64,000 nt of DNA from Aurantimicrobium sp. INA4 (lineage in GTDB: Bacteria > Actinomycetota > Actinomycetes > Actinomycetales > Microbacteriaceae), in the NCBI RefSeq assembly GCF_027924525.1, contig NZ_AP027040.1, positions 1,240,001-1,304,000 of the forward strand. Reading direction: 5' to 3'. This document shows positions 56,389-64,000 of this stretch, piece after piece (position 1 is the stretch's first letter; the number at the start of each line of letters is the position of its first letter). The translations under genes and the position numbers were made by a program. Below the pieces are notes generated by a model, which was not told where the DNA came from, made no database searches, and was given only the letters and a program-made list of their open reading frames with translations.

Positions 56389-58164
56389 ATGTCGCGCATT
56401 ACAAAGGTCCTCATTGCGAACCGTGGAGAAATTGCCGTTCGTATCATCCGAGCAGCCAGAGACTATGGAATTGGTTCCGTCGCTGTTTACGCTGATCAGG
56501 ATCGCGATGCGTTACACGCCAAGCTTGCCGACGAGGCATACGCCCTCAATGGAACCACCAGCGCTGAAACCTACCTGGTCATTGACAAGCTGCTTGCCGT
56601 TGCACGCAAGTCTGGTGCTAACGCTGTTCACCCCGGATATGGATTCCTTGCCGAAAACGCAGACTTTGCTCGCCGCGTTCAAGATGCAGGTCTGATCTGG
56701 ATCGGTCCCAGTCCCGAAGCTATTGAGCAACTGGGAGATAAAGTCTCTGCTCGTCACGTGGCAGAAAAAGTGGGCGCTCCTCTTGCCCCAGGAACTATCA
56801 ACCCTGTTTCTGGCGCGGAAGAAGTTCTCGAGTTCGTTGACATTCACGGACTCCCCGTTGCCATCAAAGCTGCCTTTGGTGGCGGTGGTCGCGGCCTCAA
56901 GGTGGCACGCAACCGAGAAGAAGTTGCGGAGCTCTTTGATTCCGCTACCCGTGAAGCCATCGCAGCCTTCGGCCGCGGTGAATGTTTCGTGGAGAAATAT
57001 CTCGATGAGCCACGTCACGTAGAAACCCAGTGTCTTGCAGATGCTCACGGCAACGTCGTCGTTGTCTCCACACGAGACTGCTCACTCCAGCGTCGCCACC
57101 AAAAGCTCGTGGAAGAAGCACCCGCCCCATTCCTCACCCAAGAACAAACTGATGAGCTATACCGTGCATCCAAAGCGATCTTGAAAGAGGTTGGCTACCT
57201 CGGAGCCGGCACCTGTGAATTCTTGATTGGTAAGGACGGCACTGTCTCCTTCCTCGAGGTCAACACTCGTCTCCAGGTTGAGCACCCTGTCTCCGAAGAG
57301 GTGACAGGAATTGACCTGGTTCGTGAACAGTTCCGCATCGCCGAAGGCGGCGTCCTGGATTACCCAGACCCCGTTGTTACTGGCCACTCTTTCGAGTTTC
57401 GCATCAACGGTGAAGATGGTGGGCGCAACTTCCTCCCAGCACCAGGTCCCGTGCACGTCTTCCGCGCCCCTGGCGGTCCTGGTGTTCGCGTTGACTCTGG
57501 TGTTACTGCAGGTGATGTGATCTCTGGATCTTTCGACTCGTTGCTTGCCAAGCTGATCGTCACCGGTGCCACCCGTGAGGAAGCTCTCGAGCGTTCGCGC
57601 CGTGCACTCGATGAGTTCGAGGTTGCCGGTCTTCCCACCGTGCTTCCGTTCCACCGCAAGATTGTGCGTGATCCCGCTTTTGCTCCAGAGGGTGACAAGC
57701 CATTCCAGGTGTACACCCGCTGGATTGAAACTGAATTCGTCAACGACATCGAACCGTGGAGTGGTGAGGCGGAAGAAACCCCCTCGCAGGCAAAGCGCCA
57801 ACACGTCACCATCGAAGTTGATGACCGTCGTATCGAGGTTTCTCTTCCTGCCAAACTGTTGCGCGCGAATGCAGCAGATTTGGCCACTCAGGGTCCTGCC
57901 CCCGTGCGCAAGGTTGCTTCTCACGCAGTCGGTGGCGCCAGCGGTTCCGCAGTGAAAGCCCCCATGCAGGCCACTGTTGTGAAGATCGCCGTCGAAGAAG
58001 GACAGAAAGTTGTCAAGGGTGATCTGATTTTGGTTCTTGAGGCCATGAAGATGGAACAGCCCGTTGAAGCACACAAGGACGGCATCATTTCTGGCGTCAA
58101 CGCCGAGGTGGGCCAGACCGTCTCCAGCGGTCACGTTCTGCTCAACATCGACGACGTCGAGTAA
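56389..58164 (+). CDS. Acyl-CoA carboxylase alpha subunit (biotin carboxylase plus carrier)
   Basis: The 591-residue AccA3-type protein joins an N-terminal biotin carboxylase ([36 protein letters not shown]-grasp loop; [40 protein letters not shown]) to a C-terminal BCCP domain with EAMKMEQ, Lys554 being the biotinylated residue. It pairs with AccD and AccE encoded 2 kb upstream and is the substrate for BirA. Confidence 0.97.
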   Translation: MSRITKVLIANRGEIAVRIIRAARDYGIGSVAVYADQDRDALHAKLADEAYALNGTTSAETYLVIDKLLAVARKSGANAVHPGYGFLAENADFARRVQDAGLIWIGPSPEAIEQLGDKVSARHVAEKVGAPLAPGTINPVSGAEEVLEFVDIHGLPVAIKAAFGGGGRGLKVARNREEVAELFDSATREAIAAFGRGECFVEKYLDEPRHVETQCLADAHGNVVVVSTRDCSLQRRHQKLVEEAPAPFLTQEQTDELYRASKAILKEVGYLGAGTCEFLIGKDGTVSFLEVNTRLQVEHPVSEEVTGIDLVREQFRIAEGGVLDYPDPVVTGHSFEFRINGEDGGRNFLPAPGPVHVFRAPGGPGVRVDSGVTAGDVISGSFDSLLAKLIVTGATREEALERSRRALDEFEVAGLPTVLPFHRKIVRDPAFAPEGDKPFQVYTRWIETEFVNDIEPWSGEAEETPSQAKRQHVTIEVDDRRIEVSLPAKLLRANAADLATQGPAPVRKVASHAVGGASGSAVKAPMQATVVKIAVEEGQKVVKGDLILVLEAMKMEQPVEAHKDGIISGVNAEVGQTVSSGHVLLNIDDVE

Positions 58165-58185
58165 CGTTTAACGTTTGCCTCGCTG

Positions 58186-59622
58186 CTACTTGCGCTCCAC
58201 TTGGTGGAGTGCACGAGCCGCATCAACGATGCTTCCCGAGATGGACGGGTAAATAGCGAAAGACTTTGCCACATCGTCGACCGTGAGGCGATGCTCCACT
58301 GCCAAGGCGATGGGGAAGATCAGCTCCGATGCGCGCGGTGCCACAACCACACCACCAATGACTGTGCGTGAGGTTGTGGTGGTGATGAGCTTAACGAAAC
58401 CATCACGAATACCCTGCATCTTGGCGCGGGGGTTGGCCGTCAAAGGAAGCTTGTATATCGTGCCTCGAATGATGCCCTGTTCAATCTCTGCTTGGCTCCA
58501 TCCCACCGAGGCCACCTCAGGCTGAGTGAAGATGTTGGCAGCAACGTTGCGCTCGTCAAAGGGGGTGACAGCATCACCGAGGGCGTGGAAGGCAGCTGTG
58601 CGTCCTTGCATCATGGCCACAGACGCTAGCGGCAGTGCTGCAGAGCAGTCCCCCACGCCATAAATGTTTGGCACGCTCGAGCGAGCAACACGGTTGACCA
58701 CGATGCGCCCTGCGTCATCGAGTTCAACCCCGGCATCTTCAAGACCTAAGTTGGCAGTGTTGGGAATGGAACCCACTGCAATCAAACAGTGGCTTCCTTC
58801 GACTGTTCTGCCATCAGCCAAGGTCACGATTACGCCGGTGTCGGTGCGCTCCACACTCTGCATGCGCGCCTTGGACATGAGCGTCATGCCGCGGCGGACA
58901 AACACATCTTCCAAAACCGCAGCTGCATCAGCGTCTTCACCAGGAAGCACCGTGTCACGGCTGGAAACCAAGGTGACTTTAGAACCCAATGAGCTGTAGG
59001 CAGAAGCAAACTCTGCACCGGTGACACCGGAACCCACCACGATCATGTGTTCGGGAAGCTCGGTGAGGTTATAAAGCTGCGTCCAGGTGAGAATGCGCTC
59101 ACCGTCTGGTTTCGCAGTTTCCAGCACGCGAGGGCTTGCCCCCACCGACACGATGATGGTGTCTGCTTCAACGCGATCAAAATCTGTTCCGCCAGGTCCG
59201 GTTGACGCAATAACCGCATGGGTGCCATCTAGACGGCCATGGCCTGGAATAACGTTCACTCCAGCTTCTTTGAGAGCTAGCTTCATGTCTTCTGAAGTGT
59301 CGTGAGCCAAGCTGAGTAAACGCTTGTTGACGGTGGCGAGGTTGATAGCAATCTCAGGCTTTTGAGCTTTCTTATCTTCACCCGTGACGAAGTAGGTCAC
59401 ACCCAGTTCAGAGGAACGCTCGAGCGTTGAGGTGAACTCAGCTGTGGCGATGAGAGTCTTCGAGGGAACAACATCGGTGAGCACGGCGGCGCCACCAATA
59501 CCGGAGCGTTCAATCAGGGTGACTTCAGCACCCAGCTGTGCTGCAGCGAGAGCTGCCTCATAGCCTCCGGGGCCACCACCCAAAATCGCAATACGCTGCC
59601 TACGTTCAAACTCAAAAGACAT
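58186..59622 (-). CDS. lpdA: NAD(P)H-quinone dehydrogenase, LpdA type (Rv3303c-like)
   Basis: This 478-residue flavoprotein of the disulfide-reductase family begins with RIAILGGGPGGYEAALAAAQLG (FAD), then GGAAVLTDVVPSK where lipoamide dehydrogenases have the redox CxxxxC. Both cysteines are absent, so disulfide reduction is not possible. The Rv3303c protein of M. tuberculosis, which has the same loss, reduces quinones. It ends with YPSISGSIVDAARAL, lacking the usual HAHPT. I start at ATG 59622 (MSFEFERRQR); the open frame to 59778 runs over the divergent PNP gene. Confidence 0.93.
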   Translation of the reverse strand: MSFEFERRQRIAILGGGPGGYEAALAAAQLGAEVTLIERSGIGGAAVLTDVVPSKTLIATAEFTSTLERSSELGVTYFVTGEDKKAQKPEIAINLATVNKRLLSLAHDTSEDMKLALKEAGVNVIPGHGRLDGTHAVIASTGPGGTDFDRVEADTIIVSVGASPRVLETAKPDGERILTWTQLYNLTELPEHMIVVGSGVTGAEFASAYSSLGSKVTLVSSRDTVLPGEDADAAAVLEDVFVRRGMTLMSKARMQSVERTDTGVIVTLADGRTVEGSHCLIAVGSIPNTANLGLEDAGVELDDAGRIVVNRVARSSVPNIYGVGDCSAALPLASVAMMQGRTAAFHALGDAVTPFDERNVAANIFTQPEVASVGWSQAEIEQGIIRGTIYKLPLTANPRAKMQGIRDGFVKLITTTTSRTVIGGVVVAPRASELIFPIALAVEHRLTVDDVAKSFAIYPSISGSIVDAARALHQVERK

Positions 59623-59649
59623 ACGCTCATTCTGCCAGTAGAGGGGCAA

Positions 59650-59655
59650 TAGGCT
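59650..59655 (+). promoter_or_regulatory. Candidate leaderless -10 element of the PNP gene
   Basis: TAGGCT ends 6 bases before ATG 59662. This supports that ATG over TTG 59656. Confidence 0.5.
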
Positions 59656-59661
59656 TTGGTT

Positions 59662-60516
59662 ATGCTCAGCTCTGGTGAGTGGGGTTTCAACCCACTGGAA
59701 GATCCCACGCAAAATCCTTCGGATATTGCGAAACAGGCTGCGTTCGAAATTGCGGTCGCTACCGGTATTGGCCACCACGATATTGCCTTGACACTCGGTT
59801 CGGGTTGGGGCGTAGTAGTCGAGCTCATCGGCAAAACAACCGAGGAGATCCCTGCCGAAGAAATCACCGGCTTTAGTGCTTCAGGGATTGCTGGACACTT
59901 AGGAACAATTCGCAGCGTTCTCCTTCCGAACAACAAACGTGCGTTGGTTATTGGAGCCAGAACTCATTTGTATGAGGGCACAGGCCGTCACGGTTTTGTC
60001 CGCCGCGTGGTGCACAGCGTTCGCACTGCAGCAGCAACAGGCGCCACCACCATGATTCTTACCAGTGGTGTGGGCGGAATACGCCCTGCCTGGAAGCCTG
60101 GAACGCCAGTGCTCATCAAAGACCATCTCAACCTGACAGGGACCACCCCTGTTGAGGGAGCCGAGTATCTCGACCTCACTGAGGTCTACAGTTCTCGCCT
60201 GCGCGATATTGCCCTCAGCGTCGACCCGTCATTGGGCCAGGGTGTGCTGGCGCAGGTTCCAGGACCTCAATACGAGACTCCCGCCGAGGTGCAGATGCTG
60301 CGTGGTTTAGGTGCGGATCTCGTCGGAATGTCAATTGCCTTAGAGGCAATCGCAGCACGACAGACAGGCATGGATGTCCTGGGGCTCTCACTCGTGACAA
60401 ACCTTGCTGCCGGTATTTCTGACCACCCTCTGTCTCACAAAGAAGTTCTCGAGACCGGCGCGGCAGCAGAACCCGTCATCGGCAAGCTTCTTTCGCAGAT
60501 TATGCAGAAGATCTAG
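59662..60516 (+). CDS. deoD: Purine nucleoside phosphorylase (trimeric, PNP family 2)
   Basis: This 284-residue enzyme cleaves purine nucleosides with phosphate. LGSGWGVVVELIG is the phosphate loop, GARTHLYEGTGRHGFVRRVV binds phosphate, GPQYETPAEVQMLRGLGADLVGMSIALEAIAARQ and LVTNLAAGI (base-binding Asn) complete the site. The usual LTNAAGG is LTSGVGG here. It converges on add with a 4-base overlap, so salvage steps are adjacent. Confidence 0.93.
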   Translation: MLSSGEWGFNPLEDPTQNPSDIAKQAAFEIAVATGIGHHDIALTLGSGWGVVVELIGKTTEEIPAEEITGFSASGIAGHLGTIRSVLLPNNKRALVIGARTHLYEGTGRHGFVRRVVHSVRTAAATGATTMILTSGVGGIRPAWKPGTPVLIKDHLNLTGTTPVEGAEYLDLTEVYSSRLRDIALSVDPSLGQGVLAQVPGPQYETPAEVQMLRGLGADLVGMSIALEAIAARQTGMDVLGLSLVTNLAAGISDHPLSHKEVLETGAAAEPVIGKLLSQIMQKI

Positions 60517-61634
60517 CGAGAGTTCTGCACCGCTTCAATAAAACCCTCAGTTATGGCATCGGCGAGCGCTTCGCGGTCCTCCAGCGGCACGAAGGCAGAA
60601 GCAGCAGCATTCTGCTGGAATGCTTCCAGGTCACTGAGCCCATAAGAGAACGCGTCGGCAACGAGCCAGAGTTCTTTAGACAGGGTTGTTCCACTTTGGA
60701 GACGGTTGTCGGTGTTGACGGTGACGGTCATTCCCAGTTGATACAGCAGATCAAAGGGGTGATCGAGAATGTCTGTTCCCCAAGCTGCGATAGCACCGGT
60801 TTGCAAGTTTGAGCTGGGGCTGAGCTCTAGTGTGATGCCGCGATCTTTGACCCATTGTGAAAGGGTGCCCAGGGTGACGAAAGTGGCCTCAGCATCCGAT
60901 CCGTCAATGGTGATGTCTTCTGCCAGGCGCACGCCGTGCCCAAGACGCAGTGCACGACCGTCATAGAGTGCACTTTCGATACTAGGTAGACCATCTGCTT
61001 CGCCAGCGTGGATAGTGACGGGGAAGTGTTCCTGAGCTAGATAGTCAAAGGCAGCCTTGTGCTTGGATGCAGGGAATCCGAGTTCAGCGCCAGCAATATC
61101 GAAACCAACTACTCCGTTGTTGCGGTGGCGCACGGCTAGTTGTGCAATCTCGAGCGAACGATCTGCGTGACGCATGGCTGTCACCAACTGTCCAATGCGT
61201 ATTGACTGACCCTGGGCGGCGGCATCAACGATGCCCTGCTCAATACCCTCTTGGACATACTCGACGACCTGATCAAGCGTGAGGCCAGCGGTGAGGTGTT
61301 GTTCAGGAGCCCAGCGGAGCTCTCCATAGATCACACCATCTCGTGCCAGGTCAATCACGGACTCTCGTGCAACGCGTGTGAGACCCTCGCGAGTTTGCAT
61401 CACAGCACAGGTCAGATCAAAGGTCTTCAAATACTCAACGAGGGAACCAGAGTTGGATTGCTCAGCAAACCACTCGCCTAACCCTTCGGAATCCAGTACA
61501 GGCACGTCAATGCCATCAGCTTCAGCAAGTTCAATGATGGTTTCTGGTCGAAGTGAACCATCAAGGTGATCATGAAGTGAAACTTTGGGAAGTGTGGTGA
61601 CGTCAACACCGTCCACGAGAAATGAGCTGGTCAT
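60513..61634 (-). CDS. add: Adenosine deaminase
   Basis: This 373-residue zinc enzyme has LHDHLDGSLR (zinc ligands), VTIHAGEADG (catalytic Glu and zinc His), RLGHGVRL and TVNTDNRLQSGTTLSKE in place of the usual NTDDP, as is common in actinobacterial Add. It makes inosine, which PNP can split. An AAAGAAAG site precedes ATG 61634. It follows manC by 18 bases on the same strand. Confidence 0.94.
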   Translation of the reverse strand: MTSSFLVDGVDVTTLPKVSLHDHLDGSLRPETIIELAEADGIDVPVLDSEGLGEWFAEQSNSGSLVEYLKTFDLTCAVMQTREGLTRVARESVIDLARDGVIYGELRWAPEQHLTAGLTLDQVVEYVQEGIEQGIVDAAAQGQSIRIGQLVTAMRHADRSLEIAQLAVRHRNNGVVGFDIAGAELGFPASKHKAAFDYLAQEHFPVTIHAGEADGLPSIESALYDGRALRLGHGVRLAEDITIDGSDAEATFVTLGTLSQWVKDRGITLELSPSSNLQTGAIAAWGTDILDHPFDLLYQLGMTVTVNTDNRLQSGTTLSKELWLVADAFSYGLSDLEAFQQNAAASAFVPLEDREALADAITEGFIEAVQNSR

Positions 61635-61652
61635 AAATTCTTTCTTTGTCTT

Positions 61653-62777
61653 TTATAGAACGTCATCTCGACCGGAGATGCGCAGCGCGTCAACGACCGA
61701 CTTCACTTTTTGAGCATTTGCTGTGGTGGTGACCAACAGTGCATCTGGGGTGTCCACGACCACGATGTCCTTGACGCCCACCAGTGCAATGGTGCGACCG
61801 GTGTCTGTAATCAGGATTCCCGAGGAGGCATCCGAGAGCACTCGGGCTCCTTCACCCAAGATGGCAAGGTCTTTTTTGTATCCACTGGAGTGCAACTTGG
61901 CGATCGAGGCAAAGTCTCCCACGTCATCCCAATCAAACTCTCCGGGAATAACGACGAGCTTGCCGGCAGCAGCGGCTGGTTCGGCAACTGCGTAGTCGAT
62001 GGCAATCTTTTTGAGCGTGGGCCAAATCTTGTCTACGGCTGGTCCACGCTTGGCGTGGTCGTCCCACACCTCAGCGAGCGCAATGATGCCTGCGTGTAGC
62101 TCAGGCTGGGTCTTTGCCAGTTCTTCCAACAGCACAGAGGCCTTGGTGATGAACATGCCCGCGTTCCACAGGTAGTCCCCGCTGTTGACGTACTCCTCAG
62201 CGGTGTGGGCGTTGGGCTTTTCTACGAAGGAATCCACTTTCAGCGCTGATGGAGCACCCTCGAGCTCAGTTTCTTCCGTTGCGTGGATATAGCCAAAACC
62301 AATGGCGGGCTCGGTAGGGACGATGCCGATAGTAGCGATGTAGCCGGCGCGGGCTGCTTCAACAGCCTCGGCAACGGCCATGTTGAAGAATCGTGTTCCC
62401 TTGATGACGTGGTCGGCAGCGAACGATCCGATGATGACGCCGGGTTCACGCTTTTCCAAAATGGCTGCTGCTAAACCGATAGCGGCAGAGGAGTCACGGG
62501 GCTCACTTTCGAGCACCACGTTGAGATCGGCTAGTTCTGGAAGCTGTTCTTCGACAGCTGCGCGGTGGGCACGACCGGTAACAACCATGACGCGCTGTTC
62601 CCCGGCAAGTGGAGTCAAACGATCCCATGTGTCTTTGAGCAAAGAGCTACCTGAACCTGTGAGGTCATGCAGGAACTTGGGCGCATCTGCCCTAGAGAGT
62701 GGCCACAGGCGCGAACCTATTCCACCGGCCGGAATAACCGCGTAGAAGTCGCTCAGTGGGGTCGATAGTCGTGCCAT
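61653..62777 (-). CDS. manC: Mannose-1-phosphate guanylyltransferase
   Basis: The 374-residue nucleotidyltransferase makes GDP-mannose. VIPAGGIGSRLWPLSRADAPKFLHDL is the nucleotide loop, GSFAADHVI holds the metal-binding Asp, IGFGYIHAT and VEKPNAHTAEEYVNSGDYLWNAGMF contact sugar. It ends without an isomerase domain, consistent with the separate manA. ATG 62777 is 6 bases after TAGTCT. Confidence 0.96.
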   Translation of the reverse strand: MARLSTPLSDFYAVIPAGGIGSRLWPLSRADAPKFLHDLTGSGSSLLKDTWDRLTPLAGEQRVMVVTGRAHRAAVEEQLPELADLNVVLESEPRDSSAAIGLAAAILEKREPGVIIGSFAADHVIKGTRFFNMAVAEAVEAARAGYIATIGIVPTEPAIGFGYIHATEETELEGAPSALKVDSFVEKPNAHTAEEYVNSGDYLWNAGMFITKASVLLEELAKTQPELHAGIIALAEVWDDHAKRGPAVDKIWPTLKKIAIDYAVAEPAAAAGKLVVIPGEFDWDDVGDFASIAKLHSSGYKKDLAILGEGARVLSDASSGILITDTGRTIALVGVKDIVVVDTPDALLVTTTANAQKVKSVVDALRISGRDDVL

Positions 62778-62783
62778 GAGACC

Positions 62784-62789
62784 AGACTA
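62784..62789 (-). promoter_or_regulatory. Candidate leaderless -10 element of manC
   Basis: TAGTCT on the - strand ends 6 bases before the manC ATG. Confidence 0.5.
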
Positions 62790-62840
62790 TCGGGCGTAAA
62801 GTTATGAGCAGTTATTGCCCACAACCAAGGAGGGTTGTTC

Positions 62841-63254
62841 GTGTCTACGATCTCGGCACCACGCTCTGAAAAAATGCCCCGCCCAGGTGGCACGCTGTAC
62901 CGCGGCTACACCGGCATGTGGTCTTGGGTTTTGCACCGAATTACCGGTGTTGCCATCTTCTTCTTCTTGCTCGTCCACATCCTGGACACTGCACTTGTCC
63001 GCGTGAGCCCTGAGGCTTACAACGCTGTGATGAGCACCTATAAGAACCCCCTCATGGGTCTAGGCGAAGCAGTTCTCGTGGGAGCTATCGTCTTCCACGC
63101 TCTGAACGGTTTGCGCATCATCTTGGTGGACTTCTGGAGCAAGGGCGTCAAGTACCAGCGCTACATGTTCTGGGGAGTCATTGGTGTGTGGGTGGTTCTC
63201 ATGGCTGGATTCTTGCCACGCCACCTCATGAACGTCTTTAGCGAAGGGCACTAA
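62841..63254 (+). CDS. sdhC: Succinate dehydrogenase cytochrome b556 subunit
   Basis: This 137-residue membrane protein has three helices (about 33-54, 74-96, 107-128). WSWVLHRITGVAIFFFLLVHILDT supplies the Ser/Arg quinone-site residues and a heme-ligand His, and FHALNGLRIILVDF is a family signature. The start is GTG 62841 with a full AAGGAGG site 7 bases upstream; the TTG at 62835 overlaps that site. It heads sdhCDA. Confidence 0.95.
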   Translation: MSTISAPRSEKMPRPGGTLYRGYTGMWSWVLHRITGVAIFFFLLVHILDTALVRVSPEAYNAVMSTYKNPLMGLGEAVLVGAIVFHALNGLRIILVDFWSKGVKYQRYMFWGVIGVWVVLMAGFLPRHLMNVFSEGH

Positions 63255-63256
63255 TC

Positions 63257-63709
63257 ATGACGACTATTGCTGAACCTCGTTCTCCTTACGCACGCTCTCC
63301 CCGCTCTGGCACCAACTGGGAAAAGTGGGGCTGGGTCTACATGCGCGCCTCGGGCGTGATTCTTGTTGTCCTCATCTTTGGTCACCTGTTTGTCAACCTC
63401 ATGGTTGGTGAAGGTGTCAAGGCCATTGACTTTGCTTTCGTCGCTGGAAAGTGGGCCACCCCCTTCTGGCAGTGGTGGGACCTAGCCATGCTGTGGCTTG
63501 CACTGATTCACGGTGCAAACGGTATGCGCACAATTGTCAATGACTACTCAAGCTCGGTGCGCTTGGGCAAGATTCTCCGCGGAGCAATCTATGCCTCTGC
63601 CGTCATTCTCATCATTTTGGGCACGCTGGTGATCTTCACCTTCGATCCTTGCCCTTCGGTCAGTCCAGATCAGCTCGACTTGCTGCCCTCGTTCTGCCCA
63701 CCCCAGTAA
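63257..63709 (+). CDS. sdhD: Succinate dehydrogenase hydrophobic membrane anchor subunit
   Basis: This 150-residue protein has three helices (about 27-50, 68-90, 103-126). WVYMRASGVILVVLIFGHLFVNLM carries the conserved Arg-Ser and His, and ALIHGANGMRTIVNDY is typical. It follows sdhC by 2 bases and ends with a Cys/Pro tail (FDPCPSV...FCPPQ). Confidence 0.94.
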   Translation: MTTIAEPRSPYARSPRSGTNWEKWGWVYMRASGVILVVLIFGHLFVNLMVGEGVKAIDFAFVAGKWATPFWQWWDLAMLWLALIHGANGMRTIVNDYSSSVRLGKILRGAIYASAVILIILGTLVIFTFDPCPSVSPDQLDLLPSFCPPQ

Positions 63710-63744
63710 TTCTTTAGATCACACCTACATACGGAGTTTCACTC

Positions 63745-64000
63745 GTGGCAACTAAGAGCAACGACACATACGAAGAAACCAAACTCATCGATGGCGTCTA
63801 CTACCACCAGCACGATGTTGTCATCGTGGGTGCTGGTGGTGCCGGTATGCGTGCGGCGATCGAGGCAGGCCCCAACGCTCGCACCGCCGTGATCAGCAAG
63901 CTCTACCCCACCCGTTCGCACACTGGTGCTGCACAGGGCGGTATGGCTGCAGCGCTGGCGAACGTGGAAGAGGACAGCTGGGAATGGCACACCTTCGACA
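63745..64000 (+). CDS. sdhA: Succinate dehydrogenase flavoprotein subunit (partial)
   Basis: The first 85 residues are in the window. [19 protein letters not shown] is the FAD-binding Rossmann motif and [18 protein letters not shown] contains the His that bonds FAD covalently. The start is GTG 63745 with GGAG 8 bases upstream. The frame runs off the window end. Confidence 0.95.
   Translation, partial: MATKSNDTYEETKLIDGVYYHQHDVVIVGAGGAGMRAAIEAGPNARTAVISKLYPTRSHTGAAQGGMAAALANVEEDSWEWHTFD

Noticed and set aside
57157..58134. 325-codon open frame antisense to the acyl-CoA carboxylase alpha gene
   Set aside because: It lies entirely opposite a highly conserved gene and its translation has no recognisable domain; it is a by-product of the codon bias of the real gene.

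Overview
The window is a dense, non-mobile stretch of chromosome from an actinobacterium, most likely a small-genome Microbacteriaceae (the freshwater Aurantimicrobium/Rhodoluna type is my guess). Reasons: two WhiB regulators, the mtrA-mtrB-lpqB operon, a PdtaS-type kinase, acyl-CoA carboxylase with an epsilon subunit, DUF3499, DUF5719 and Rv3235-family proteins, and base composition that looks moderate rather than GC-rich by eye. Gene content and much of the order follow the sigH to sdh region of Mycobacterium tuberculosis (roughly Rv3219 to Rv3318, from my knowledge of that genome). There is no stretch over 300 bases without a gene, and I found no tRNA, rRNA, IS element, prophage or CRISPR array.

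Layout. 1-6.0 kb: ECF sigma factor (cut by the window edge), aroA, rsgA, rfbB, peroxiredoxin, small XRE regulator, two hypotheticals, whiB1. 6.0-9.1 kb: GNAT, ung, potassium channel, divergent acyltransferase. 9.1-14.5 kb: O-acetylhomoserine methionine pathway (metY, metX) interrupted by an atypical polytopic membrane protein and a crotonase. 14.5-21.5 kb: galU, GT87 mannosyltransferase-like protein, NAD(P)HX dehydratase, two CNNM/CorC proteins, PdtaS. 21.5-26.0 kb: esterase, an orphan CpaE/CpaB-like pair, HTH protein, a protein with two Sm-like repeats, Rv3235-family protein. 26.1-37.5 kb: secA, short hpf, comF, lpqB-mtrB-mtrA, ahcY, manB, DUF3499. 37.6-48.2 kb: zincin-like protein, DUF5719, giant GT2 membrane protein, whiB2, manA, two O-antigen-ligase-like proteins, LCP ligase. 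48.2-52.5 kb: purE, purK, GtrA, polyprenyl-phosphate mannose synthase, PH-domain protein, birA. 52.5-58.2 kb: accD, accE, RNA methyltransferase, maf, accA. 58.2-64 kb: lpdA, purine nucleoside phosphorylase, adenosine deaminase, manC, sdhC, sdhD, start of sdhA.

How it fits together: the mannose genes (manA, manB, manC, Ppm-like synthase, GtrA, GT87, GT2), the Wzy-like and LCP proteins, galU and rfbB form a dispersed cell-envelope glycan supply and assembly set. BirA biotinylates the AccA carrier domain that works with AccD and AccE. PurE/PurK, PNP and Add cover purine synthesis and salvage.

The strongest non-gene signal is a recurrent promoter form: a TANNNT -10 hexamer (mostly TAGNCT) placed 6-7 bases before the start codon, with no room for a ribosome binding site. 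I found it at 20 starts. This predicts widespread leaderless translation. At two divergent gene pairs a single near-palindromic TAGNCTA heptamer appears to serve as the -10 element on both strands. I did not find a convincing wholly new system; the better leads are the Sm-like duplicated protein, the orphan CpaB/CpaE pair, and the hibernation factor that lacks its dimerisation domain.
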